Source: Acetobacter conturbans (GTDB lineage Bacteria; Pseudomonadota; Alphaproteobacteria; Acetobacterales; Acetobacteraceae). From it: a stretch of DNA of 64,000 bases. Position numbers and translations under genes: made by a program. This document shows, piece after piece, positions 1 to 7,540 of this stretch. The stretch's first letter is position 1, and every line of letters starts with the position of its first letter. The notes beneath the pieces are model-generated. The model worked only from the letters and a program-made list of their open reading frames with translations, had not been told where the DNA came from and ran no database searches. The stretch spans positions 62,001 to 126,000 of the forward strand of contig NZ_WOSY01000007.1 of NCBI RefSeq assembly GCF_011516755.1. The letters run 5' to 3'.

Positions 1-1305
1 GGTGATATTCATGCGACCGTAAGGCGGCTTCTCACAGAGTGCGTGACACGGCCCGCCGTCGCGTCCGAAGCTCTGGAAGACCGGCTGGATCGCTGGGTGC
101 TGCACCCTGTCTGGGGGCTGGTGATCCTCCTTGCCCTGATGTTCGTCATGTTTCAGGCCGTGTTCTCCTGGGCACAGCCACCGATGGACGCCATCGAAAG
201 CGGCATGACGGCCTTCGGGGAACTGATCCGCTCGCTCCTGCCCGCAGGCCTGATCCGCAGCCTGCTGGTGGACGGCATTCTCGCAGGCGCGGGCACTGTC
301 GTGGTTTTCCTACCCCAGATCCTGATTCTCTTCCTCTGGATTCTGGTGCTGGAAGAGTCGGGATATCTTCCGCGTGCGGCCTTCCTCCTCGACAGGGTCA
401 TGGCCTCCGCCGGACTGTCCGGGCGCTCCTTCATTCCACTTCTGTCCAGCTTCGCCTGCGCGGTGCCGGGAATCATGGCCACGCGCACGATCCAGAACCC
501 GCGCGACCGTCTTGTGACGATCCTGATCGCGCCCCTGATGACCTGCTCGGCCCGGCTGCCCGTCTATGCCCTGCTGATCTCCGCCTTCATTCCCAAACGC
601 CTTGTCGGCGGCGTGTTCAACCAGCAGGGACTGGTGCTGTTCGGACTTTATATGGTCGGAATTGGCAGCGGGCTGGCCGTGGCGTGGGCCATGAAGCGCC
701 GGGAAGTGACCACGGAGCACCCGCTCCTGATGGAACTGCCCGCCTATCGCCTGCCCAGCCTGCGCGATCTGGTTCTCGGCCTGTGGCAGAGGGCTGTCAT
801 CTTCCTCTCCCGCGTGGGCACGATCATCGTCACGCTGAGCGTTCTGCTCTGGGCGCTGTCCAGCTTCCCCGCGCCGCCCGCTGGCGCAACCGGCGCACCG
901 ATCGACTACAGCCTTGCCGGACGGCTCGGCCATCTGATGCTGCCTCTGTTCGCGCCCATCGGATTTACATGGCAGATCTGCGTTGCCCTGATTCCAGGAC
1001 TGGCGGCCCGTGAAGTCGCCGTCAGCGCCCTTGCAACGGTGTATGCTGTCGGGGGTTCAGAAACCGACGCCGCCTCGCAGCTCACGCCGATTCTATCGAG
1101 CCAGTGGAGTCTGGCGACGGCCCTGTCTCTGCTGGCGTGGTATGTTTATGCGCCCCAGTGCTTCGCGACGCTGGCCGTTATCCGCCGCGAAACCGGTGGG
1201 TGGAAGGTCGTCGCGCAGACTGCGGGTTATCTGTTTGGACTGGCGTATCTGGCCTCGTTCCTGACGTGGCGGATCGCCCTGGCACTGGGATGGGGGCCAT
1301 CATGA
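1..1305 (+). CDS. feoB: Ferrous iron transporter FeoB, C-terminal part (5' end outside window)
   Basis: The reading frame is open from the first base, so only the last 434 residues are present; the GTPase domain and its switch regions lie upstream of the window. What is visible is the membrane part: several long hydrophobic segments, the stretch VVFLPQILILFL, the conserved gate segment with CAVPGIMATR, and a second gate-like element PGLAAREVAVSAL. These are hallmark FeoB permease elements. The protein carries Fe(II) across the inner membrane, driven or gated by its GTPase domain. The stop codon overlaps the ATG of the next small gene by four bases (ATGA), which implies translational coupling. 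A GTG at base 43 is an internal codon, not a likely start. Identification is firm. Confidence 0.95.
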   Translation, partial: GDIHATVRRLLTECVTRPAVASEALEDRLDRWVLHPVWGLVILLALMFVMFQAVFSWAQPPMDAIESGMTAFGELIRSLLPAGLIRSLLVDGILAGAGTVVVFLPQILILFLWILVLEESGYLPRAAFLLDRVMASAGLSGRSFIPLLSSFACAVPGIMATRTIQNPRDRLVTILIAPLMTCSARLPVYALLISAFIPKRLVGGVFNQQGLVLFGLYMVGIGSGLAVAWAMKRREVTTEHPLLMELPAYRLPSLRDLVLGLWQRAVIFLSRVGTIIVTLSVLLWALSSFPAPPAGATGAPIDYSLAGRLGHLMLPLFAPIGFTWQICVALIPGLAAREVAVSALATVYAVGGSETDAASQLTPILSSQWSLATALSLLAWYVYAPQCFATLAVIRRETGGWKVVAQTAGYLFGLAYLASFLTWRIALALGWGPS

Positions 1306-1532
1306 TTGAAGCTCTGATTGTCGGGCTGCTTGTTGTCGCCTGCGGGCTGTACTGGCTCGGCCGGGTAGCCCCTTCCGCGACGCGGGGACTCTGGCGCGGA
1401 TTCGGCAGGACGTTGCAGGTGATTCACGCTCCGTCCTCACTCCAGATGGCCGTCGCGGGGCGCGCCACCGCCGCTCCACAAGGAGGTTGTGGCGGGTGCA
1501 AAGGATGCGACAAGAACGGCGGCTGTCACTGA
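1302..1532 (+). CDS. Small Cys-rich membrane protein coupled to feoB
   Basis: This 76-residue protein starts at an ATG that overlaps the feoB stop by four bases. It has one N-terminal membrane segment (about residues 3-20, IEALIVGLLVVACGLYWLG), a basic middle and a Cys-rich tail, CGGCKGCDKNGGCH, with four cysteines and a terminal histidine. Small membrane proteins with a Cys-rich tail next to feoB are known in several lineages and are suspected to help iron transfer or to sense iron or redox state. That role is inferred here from position and composition only. The overlap and the tail make a real gene likely; the exact family name is uncertain. Confidence 0.8.
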   Translation: MIEALIVGLLVVACGLYWLGRVAPSATRGLWRGFGRTLQVIHAPSSLQMAVAGRATAAPQGGCGGCKGCDKNGGCH

Positions 1533-1579
1533 CGCCAGCCTTGGCGGGTCGGCTGTTTTCCAAAAACAGGTGAACCCTT

Positions 1580-3628
1580 ATGCGATCCCGTGGGGTTGAA
1601 AACGCGCCCCACGAACGGCAAACCTGCACCGCATCGCGTGCGGCACGCCATCACATCCAGCCGGCCACGCAGACTGCCCCACGGTACAAAGATCTGCCTC
1701 GCATGCCGGCCTCGGGATACTATCGCAATGACATTGACGGGCTTCGTGCGCTCGCGATCACGGCTGTCGTCATCTATCATGTCTTCCCCCGTGCGCTTCC
1801 GGGCGGTTTTTGCGGCGTCGATGTGTTTTTCGTCATTTCGGGCTTTCTCATCACCGGACAGTTCAGTCGCCGTGAAATCGGCCTGACTGCGTTTTATGCG
1901 CGACGAGTCCGACGCCTCGCCCCGGCGCTCCTCTGCGTCCTGCTCGGCACGCTGCTGCTCGGAACATTCGTTCTTCTGCCGAATGAACTGAGCGCCCTCG
2001 GACGGGACAGCTTCGCAGGCGTCACTTTTTTCTCGAACCTGTTTTCCTGGCACGAACAGGGTTATTTCGATCGGACTGCCGCCCTGAAGCCGCTGCTTCA
2101 TCTCTGGTCGCTCGGGATTGAAGAACAGTTCTATCTTCTGTGGCCCATTCTGATCCTCATCGGTATGCGCACCCGCCGCCTGTCACTGGGCTGGCTGGTG
2201 GCAGGCACCTTCGCCTTATCCTTCACATTCAGCTTGTGGTGCACGTTTTTCGCTCCGGACGCCGGTTTCTACTGGCCGATCAGCCGGATGTGGGAATTCA
2301 TGCTGGGAGCTGCGCTTGTCGTCGGCGCCCCGGCGGTCAGGTCTCTGGGATCACACTGGCGCACGGGCCTGAGCTGGCTGGGGCTTGCCAGTCTGGGGCT
2401 TTCCGTCCTCGTCCTGTCTCCGACATCGGGCTTTCCAGCACCTCTGGCTGCATGCCCCACGCTGGCGGTCATGCTGCTGATCGCTGCAGGACCGAAGACA
2501 TGGCTGGCGCAGCGGGTGCTGGCTTCGCCGCCAATGCGGACCCTCGGGCTCATCAGCTACCCGCTCTATCTCTGGCACTGGCCCCTGCTCGCTTACGAGC
2601 ACATCCTCCACGGCCTCACCAATCAGGGCAGACGCACCGGGTACGTGATCATCGCGCTCTCCGTCGTTCTTGCCGCACTGACGAATCGTTTCATCGAAGC
2701 GCCTCTGCGCTGGAGAACGCCCGCGCGCCCGACACTCTGCGGCCTGCTGGCCGGCCTGTTCGCCACAGGCTGTCTCGGACTGGCGCTCTGGGCGTGGCCC
2801 GGCCTGCTGAGTCAGCAGTCACGGCACGGCACCGACATCAATATCGAAAGCATCAGTATCGCCGAACAGGATGGTATCTTCCCCGTGACTCCCAACATGA
2901 CCGTCGAGCATGTCGGCAGCATCACGCTGGCCACCATCGGCCCCTCTATCGGCAATCCCATTCTCTTCACGGGCGACAGCCTGCTTTTCCAATGGGCGCC
3001 CCATATCGACGCTTTGTTCTCGGAGGGAAAACTCGCGCACACGGTCATCTTCGTCGCGGGACCGAGCTGCGCCCCCCTCCCCGTCGAACATTACGCGACC
3101 GAGTTCAGATTCTGTAAGGCGATGTCAGATCTTCAGGACAGGATTCTCACCACCTATCCCATCAGAAAAATCGTGATGGGCGCCTTCTGGCAGCGCGTCT
3201 TCAGTCTCGATCCCGCCGTATGGCCAGCCAGAAAAGCACAGGCCGAAGCCCGTATCAGAACGCTGCGGGATGGCGGGAAACGCGAAGTGACCATCATCCT
3301 GCCCACCCCCGCCAACATTCATTTCGACCCGGCGAATATGGTGCAAAGAAGCTTCTCGAACATCATGATCGACGCCAGCACCTTGCGGGCCGGTGTTCCC
3401 ATGTCATCGATACGGACCGGAGGCGCTGACTTCACCGCCCTTCTGGAAAGCATCGCCCACGATACACAGGTTTCGACACTCGATCTGACAGAGGAAATCT
3501 GTGGATCACGCGATGCCTGTTTCCCTCTTATGGACAACGGCACTCCGAAATTCGCGGATGAGAAACACCTTCGCCCGGTGTTCACGCAGGGACGCCTGCA
3601 AGGGCTGGACCGGCTTCTGACCCACTAA
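1580..3628 (+). CDS. Acyltransferase-3 / SGNH-hydrolase fusion, O-acetylase (OafA type)
   Basis: This 682-residue integral membrane protein has an N-terminal acyltransferase-3 domain: DIDGLRALAI, a conserved His in IYHVFP, the FFVISGFLITG segment and about ten hydrophobic helices to roughly residue 400. It is followed by a periplasmic SGNH domain with GDSLLF near residue 465 and a C-terminal Asp-x-x-His (DEKH) near residue 660. Such proteins acetylate polysaccharides, lipopolysaccharide or peptidoglycan at the cell surface. The chosen ATG has an AGGTGA six bases upstream. An ATG at 1703 gives a start closer to the first conserved motif but has no visible ribosome site, and residues 1-41 look unconserved, so the start is uncertain. 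A paralogue of the same architecture lies at 11606-13663 on the other strand. The target polymer cannot be told. Confidence 0.9.
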   Translation: MRSRGVENAPHERQTCTASRAARHHIQPATQTAPRYKDLPRMPASGYYRNDIDGLRALAITAVVIYHVFPRALPGGFCGVDVFFVISGFLITGQFSRREIGLTAFYARRVRRLAPALLCVLLGTLLLGTFVLLPNELSALGRDSFAGVTFFSNLFSWHEQGYFDRTAALKPLLHLWSLGIEEQFYLLWPILILIGMRTRRLSLGWLVAGTFALSFTFSLWCTFFAPDAGFYWPISRMWEFMLGAALVVGAPAVRSLGSHWRTGLSWLGLASLGLSVLVLSPTSGFPAPLAACPTLAVMLLIAAGPKTWLAQRVLASPPMRTLGLISYPLYLWHWPLLAYEHILHGLTNQGRRTGYVIIALSVVLAALTNRFIEAPLRWRTPARPTLCGLLAGLFATGCLGLALWAWPGLLSQQSRHGTDINIESISIAEQDGIFPVTPNMTVEHVGSITLATIGPSIGNPILFTGDSLLFQWAPHIDALFSEGKLAHTVIFVAGPSCAPLPVEHYATEFRFCKAMSDLQDRILTTYPIRKIVMGAFWQRVFSLDPAVWPARKAQAEARIRTLRDGGKREVTIILPTPANIHFDPANMVQRSFSNIMIDASTLRAGVPMSSIRTGGADFTALLESIAHDTQVSTLDLTEEICGSRDACFPLMDNGTPKFADEKHLRPVFTQGRLQGLDRLLTH

Positions 3629-3678
3629 TCGGGCAGCGTGACCAGTCTTGAGGTGAGAGCGGTTTTAAGGAAGGTCGT

Positions 3679-4281
3679 TCACGCCGTTCCGCTGAACGAT
3701 GCCAGTTTCAGCGGGTCGATATTGATCGCTGCCAGCGCCTTCCGCCATTTGCCGGAATGATCCGCGCCGAACACGATCTCCCGCGACGCAGGCGCGACGA
3801 GCCATGCGGAGTGGCGGCCGATCTCCTCTTCGAGTTGACCGGGTTCCCATCCGGCATGCCCGAGGGCCAGAAGCGCATCCCGAGGACCATCCCCGGCAGC
3901 AATATCCCTGAGCACATCAAGACTGGCGCTCAGAGATATCTTCTGGTCAACGGTCAGCGTCCCGTCGCCGCCCCAGTCGGCAGAATGCAGAACGAGGCCA
4001 CGCCCGGCTTCGACCGGCCCACCGGCGCAAAGACCGATGCGGCGACGCGGCGGGGTGGGCGCGATATCGAGCTGAAGCAGCAGGTCGTCAAAGGCAGGCT
4101 GCGGAAGACGACGGTTGATGACCAACCCCATCGCGCCACTTTCGGCGGAATGGGCGCAGATATAAATCACACTCCGGTCGAACTCGGATTCCGCGAGGGA
4201 AGGCATGGCGATGAGAAGCTGCCCGGTGAGTGACTCTTCGTCTTCCGGGGCGGCGAGCATGTCTGTGGAGAGAAACGGCAT
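3679..4281 (-). CDS. YqgE/AlgH family protein (UPF0301)
   Basis: This is a 200-residue cytoplasmic protein of the YqgE/AlgH family. Typical elements are LTGQLLIAMP, a segment around FDRSVIYICAHS, GAMGLVINR, LCAGGPVE and LLALGHAGWEPGQLEEEI. The family is widespread but its biochemical role is unsettled; AlgH was linked to alginate regulation in Pseudomonas. The start is placed at the ATG at 4281 (MPFLSTDML). The frame can be extended upstream to a GTG at 4326 or shortened to an ATG at 4260, and none of the three has a strong ribosome site. It converges with the acyltransferase gene on its left and diverges from the dehydrogenase on its right. Confidence 0.85.
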   Translation of the reverse strand: MPFLSTDMLAAPEDEESLTGQLLIAMPSLAESEFDRSVIYICAHSAESGAMGLVINRRLPQPAFDDLLLQLDIAPTPPRRRIGLCAGGPVEAGRGLVLHSADWGGDGTLTVDQKISLSASLDVLRDIAAGDGPRDALLALGHAGWEPGQLEEEIGRHSAWLVAPASREIVFGADHSGKWRKALAAINIDPLKLASFSGTA

Positions 4282-4367
4282 GGCCCAGATATGGTGTGCT
4301 GCGGCTGATTTGACAACACACCGCACGAGAGCGGGTAATGCCTCCCCTTATGACCGGAGACACTGAC

Positions 4368-5123
4368 ATGGCTGATACAGTTCTTGTAACAGGCGCAACA
4401 GCGGGCTTCGGACGGGCCATCACCGAACGGCTGATCCATGACGGCTATCGGGTGATCGGCACCGGCCGACGGGCCGAACGGCTGGAAGAGTTGCAGCAAA
4501 ATCTGGGAGAAGCGTTCCTTCCCTACCCGCTCGACATGATGGACCGGGACTCCCTCCGCACGCTTCCCGAGGAACTGCCCGAAGGCTGGCGGGAAGTGGA
4601 TGTGCTGGTGAACAACGCCGGGCTTGCCCTCGGTATGGGTCCCGCACAGGGAGCGGATATTGATGAATGGGAGCGGATGATCGGCACGAACGTCTCGGGC
4701 GTGGTGGAGATCACACGGGCACTTCTGCCCGGCATGGTGGCGCGCGATCACGGGCATGTCGTGACGATCGGCAGCACGGCAGGCACATACCCTTACAAGG
4801 GTGGCAACGTGTATGGCGCGACAAAGGCGTTCGTGTCGCAGTTCATGCGCAACCTCCGCACGGACCTGCTGGGGACGCATGTGCGGGCGACCAATCTTGA
4901 ACCGGGTCTTTGCGGCGGCAGCGAGTTCAGCAGCGTCCGTCTGGGTGACGATGAGAAAGCAGCGGACGTGTATCGTGATACGCACCCGATTCTGCCGGAA
5001 GACATTGCCGAGACGGTGGCGTGGGTCATCGGGCTGCCTCCGCGGGTGAACATCAACCGAATCGAAATGATGCCTGTCTGTCAGGCGTCCGGCGGCCTGG
5101 CAGTTGTGCGCGGGCTGGACTGA
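4368..5123 (+). CDS. Short-chain dehydrogenase/reductase, YdfG-like
   Basis: This is a classical SDR of 251 residues. The cofactor site is TGATAGFG near the N-terminus, with an Arg-rich segment (GRRAER) in the place where NADP-using members bind phosphate. NNAG is present, and the catalytic set is Ser in IGSTAG and YGATK for the Tyr/Lys pair. The sequence resembles YdfG, the NADP-dependent 3-hydroxy acid (L-allo-threonine/serine) dehydrogenase. The start at 4368 is chosen because GGAGA lies about six bases upstream; the ATG at 4338 has no such site. The polyphosphate kinase follows after 15 bases and probably shares the transcript. The substrate is inferred from family resemblance only. Confidence 0.88.
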   Translation: MADTVLVTGATAGFGRAITERLIHDGYRVIGTGRRAERLEELQQNLGEAFLPYPLDMMDRDSLRTLPEELPEGWREVDVLVNNAGLALGMGPAQGADIDEWERMIGTNVSGVVEITRALLPGMVARDHGHVVTIGSTAGTYPYKGGNVYGATKAFVSQFMRNLRTDLLGTHVRATNLEPGLCGGSEFSSVRLGDDEKAADVYRDTHPILPEDIAETVAWVIGLPPRVNINRIEMMPVCQASGGLAVVRGLD

Positions 5124-5138
5124 CGGACAGGAAGATCA

Positions 5139-6056
5139 ATGAGCACTCAGACCAAAAACTCAGTAACCGTGGACGATCTGGGCATCCTCGCCACGCGGTA
5201 TCGGGTGGATGACTCGAAGCCGTTTCACCTGAAAGACTGGGACCCGGATGATGACGCCGCCCTGGGTCTGCGGAAAAAGGACGGCAAGGTCCTCCTGAAA
5301 CTCGCGAAGGAACGGCTCGCCGTTCTTCAGGAACTGCTTTACGCCAACGGCACTGCCTCCATGCTCATCGTCCTGCAGGGCATGGACGCTGCCGGCAAGG
5401 ACGGCACGATCAAGCATGTCATGTCCGGCGTGAATCCGGCGGGCGTCTCCGTGACATCGTTCAAGCAACCCGGCGCGCAGGAACTGGTGCACGGCTTTCT
5501 GTGGCGTATCCATATCGCAGCTCCGGCCGCGGGCCGGATCGTGATCTTCAACCGCAGCCAGTATGAGGATGTTCTTGTCACTCGCGTCCATACCGACCTG
5601 CTGGAACGCGAGCATCTGCCGGGCGAGATCGGCACCCCCGCGTTCTGGGAAGGCCGGTTCGACGATATCCGTCATTTCGAGCATTATCTGGCCCGACAAG
5701 GCACACTCGTTCTGAAGTTCTGCCTGAACATTTCAAGAAACGAGCAGAGAAAGCGTCTTCTCAGTCGTCTGGACATAAAAGACAAACGCTGGAAATTCTC
5801 GTCCTCCGATGTCAAGGAACGCCAGTTCTGGGATCAGTATCAAACCGCCTATGAAGAAGCGATTGCCCACACGTCGCGCGATTATGCGCCGTGGTTCGTC
5901 GTCCCGGCGAACCATAAGTGGTTCGCGCGGCTTGTGGTGATCGAGACGATCATCAAGGCTCTGAAATCGCTGAAGCAACAGCCGCCCAAGATTGATCCTG
6001 ATTTCATGAAAAGCCTTGATGATTACCGCGAAGAACTGAGCAAGGAACAGGGCTGA
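5139..6056 (+). CDS. PPK2-family polyphosphate kinase
   Basis: This 305-residue single-domain PPK2 protein has the Walker A loop GMDAAGKDGTI (near residue 82), the Walker B-like NRSQYEDVLV (near residue 135), and the lid region with KRLLSRLDIKDKRWKFS. PPK2 enzymes transfer phosphate between polyphosphate and nucleotides, mostly making nucleoside di- or triphosphates from polyP. The length and the missing N-terminal extension fit the single-domain classes. Whether AMP, ADP or both are used cannot be read from the sequence with confidence. GGAAG precedes the ATG. It sits between a dehydrogenase and a zinc alcohol dehydrogenase in a tight three-gene run. Confidence 0.92.
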   Translation: MSTQTKNSVTVDDLGILATRYRVDDSKPFHLKDWDPDDDAALGLRKKDGKVLLKLAKERLAVLQELLYANGTASMLIVLQGMDAAGKDGTIKHVMSGVNPAGVSVTSFKQPGAQELVHGFLWRIHIAAPAAGRIVIFNRSQYEDVLVTRVHTDLLEREHLPGEIGTPAFWEGRFDDIRHFEHYLARQGTLVLKFCLNISRNEQRKRLLSRLDIKDKRWKFSSSDVKERQFWDQYQTAYEEAIAHTSRDYAPWFVVPANHKWFARLVVIETIIKALKSLKQQPPKIDPDFMKSLDDYREELSKEQG

Positions 6057-6079
6057 CCCTCCCTCTTCCGGAGTGTTCC

Positions 6080-7120
6080 ATGATGTCTTTCACCCCGACC
6101 ATGCGCGCCGTGCAGCTTGATACGCCTGACAGGCCCTTTGTCCTCCGCGCCGTTTCCATTCCCGAACCGGCAGCAGGGGAAGTTCGGGTGAAAATCGGGG
6201 CGTGCGGCGTCTGTCGCACCGATCTGCATATCCGTGACGGATTGCTTGATCTGGGAAAGCGGCATTTCACCGTGGGACACGAAATTGCCGGTGTGATCGA
6301 CAGGTGCGGCGCCGATGTCGATCACACGTGGGAAAATCGGAAAGTCGCCGTCTATTACTATATCGGTTGCGGCCATTGTCGTTACTGCCGCGTGGGGGAC
6401 GAGCAGCTCTGCCCTCACCCGAAAGCGCAGCCGGGTTTTTCAAGTGACGGCGGTTATGCCGACTATATTACGGTGCCGCTGCGCAACTGCGTGCCCATTC
6501 CGGATCATGTCGATCTGGCCGAAGCGGCGACAATGGGCTGTGCTGGATCGACTGCGGTTCATGCCGGGCGGCTGGCCGCCATCCATCCGGGCGAGTGGGT
6601 GGTCATCAACGGCACCGGCGGTGTCGGACTGGCGCTTCTCCAATACGCACGTAACGCCGGTGGTCGCGTGATCGCCATCGGTCGGGGTGGCGAACGGGAG
6701 AAACTGGCCCGCGAAATGGGAGCGGAACACACGATCGATGCGACCCGGACGCCCGATACCGCAGAGCGTGTGCAGGATCTGACCGGAGAAGGTGCTGACG
6801 TCGTCTTCGAACTCCTTGGCACACAGGAGGCCATGAGCGCGGCTCTGGGCATGTTGCGGCGACGCGGGCGCATGGTCATGCTCGGCTACACCACTGACGA
6901 TTTCCGTGCCCACCCGGTCTCTTTCATCGTGCGGGAAATTACTCTGCTGGGGTCCGTCGGGTCCACGCTCGAGGATCTTCACGAAGCGATCGACCTGCTG
7001 GCGCGCGGCGTGCTGCGCTCGCCCGTGGCGGAACGCCTGCCGCTGGAAGACTTTGAAAAGGCGCTCACGGCTACACGTCAGGGCGGCCTTGCCGGGCGCG
7101 TCGTGCTCACGCCCGCCTAA
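6080..7120 (+). CDS. Zinc-dependent alcohol dehydrogenase (MDR family)
   Basis: This 346-residue medium-chain dehydrogenase carries the catalytic zinc ligands in ACGVCRTDLH, the GHE motif (VGHEIAG), and the structural zinc loop CGHCRYCRVGDEQLC. The Rossmann domain has GTGGVGLALLQ near residue 178, and the residue after strand beta-2 is Gly/Arg (GRGGERE), so cofactor preference is unclear. It should oxidise a primary or secondary alcohol with NAD(P) in the cytoplasm; the substrate is not identifiable. GGAG lies upstream of the ATG. It is the last gene of the SDR-ppk2-adh run. Confidence 0.9.
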   Translation: MMSFTPTMRAVQLDTPDRPFVLRAVSIPEPAAGEVRVKIGACGVCRTDLHIRDGLLDLGKRHFTVGHEIAGVIDRCGADVDHTWENRKVAVYYYIGCGHCRYCRVGDEQLCPHPKAQPGFSSDGGYADYITVPLRNCVPIPDHVDLAEAATMGCAGSTAVHAGRLAAIHPGEWVVINGTGGVGLALLQYARNAGGRVIAIGRGGEREKLAREMGAEHTIDATRTPDTAERVQDLTGEGADVVFELLGTQEAMSAALGMLRRRGRMVMLGYTTDDFRAHPVSFIVREITLLGSVGSTLEDLHEAIDLLARGVLRSPVAERLPLEDFEKALTATRQGGLAGRVVLTPA

Positions 7121-7198
7121 CGCACCATATGAGGAGTCGAACGGAAATTACGCAGACGTGGAGGCAGGAAAAGGCAATTTAACCCAATCGTAAATCTT

Positions 7199-7241
7199 CC
7201 TTGCGAACCTTTGCGGTGACGAAAAATCGTTCTTCGCAAGG
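7199..7241 (+). promoter_or_regulatory. Nested inverted repeat in the leader of the 92-residue gene
   Basis: A perfect 9-base inverted repeat (CCTTGCGAA at 7199-7207 and TTCGCAAGG at 7233-7241) encloses a second small hairpin, ACGA-aaaa-TCGT at 7219-7230. The element ends 13 bases before the ATG at 7255. It could be an operator or an RNA structure controlling translation. It has no U-tract, so it is not a typical terminator of the preceding gene. The function is inferred from position only. Confidence 0.45.
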
Positions 7242-7254
7242 GTAAAACCGATCC

Positions 7255-7533
7255 ATGGAATTTCACGATCATCATCCGGACAGTGATGTCCGGCAGCCAA
7301 AAACCGCGGAACTTGCCGGGCTCCGCACCTCCCTCTCCCGCTTCGCCTCAACCGATCCGGTCATTCTCGCCTGGGCGAGACAATGCGCGAACAATCTCGC
7401 GGAAGAAGACCAGACCACTGAAGACATGATCCGCCTTTCAGCTACGGTGCTGAAATTCGTACTGGATCTTGACCTTCAGGCCCGCGCCGCCGTGCGGCGC
7501 AGCCTGCCCACCCAATGGTGTTCAACTCTCTAA
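7255..7533 (+). CDS. Hypothetical protein, 92 residues
   Basis: I do not recognise this protein. It is a soluble, mostly helical-looking sequence with no signal peptide, no membrane segment and no metal motif; acidic segments alternate with hydrophobic positions (LAEEDQTTEDMIRL). It lies alone between the zinc alcohol dehydrogenase and the convergent mutL, ending eight bases from the mutL stop. A structured leader precedes it, but the ribosome site is weak. It could be a lineage-specific small regulator or a spurious frame. The absence of a competing frame on the other strand and its placement favour a real gene. Confidence 0.5.
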   Translation: MEFHDHHPDSDVRQPKTAELAGLRTSLSRFASTDPVILAWARQCANNLAEEDQTTEDMIRLSATVLKFVLDLDLQARAAVRRSLPTQWCSTL

Positions 7534-7540
7534 ATTCACG

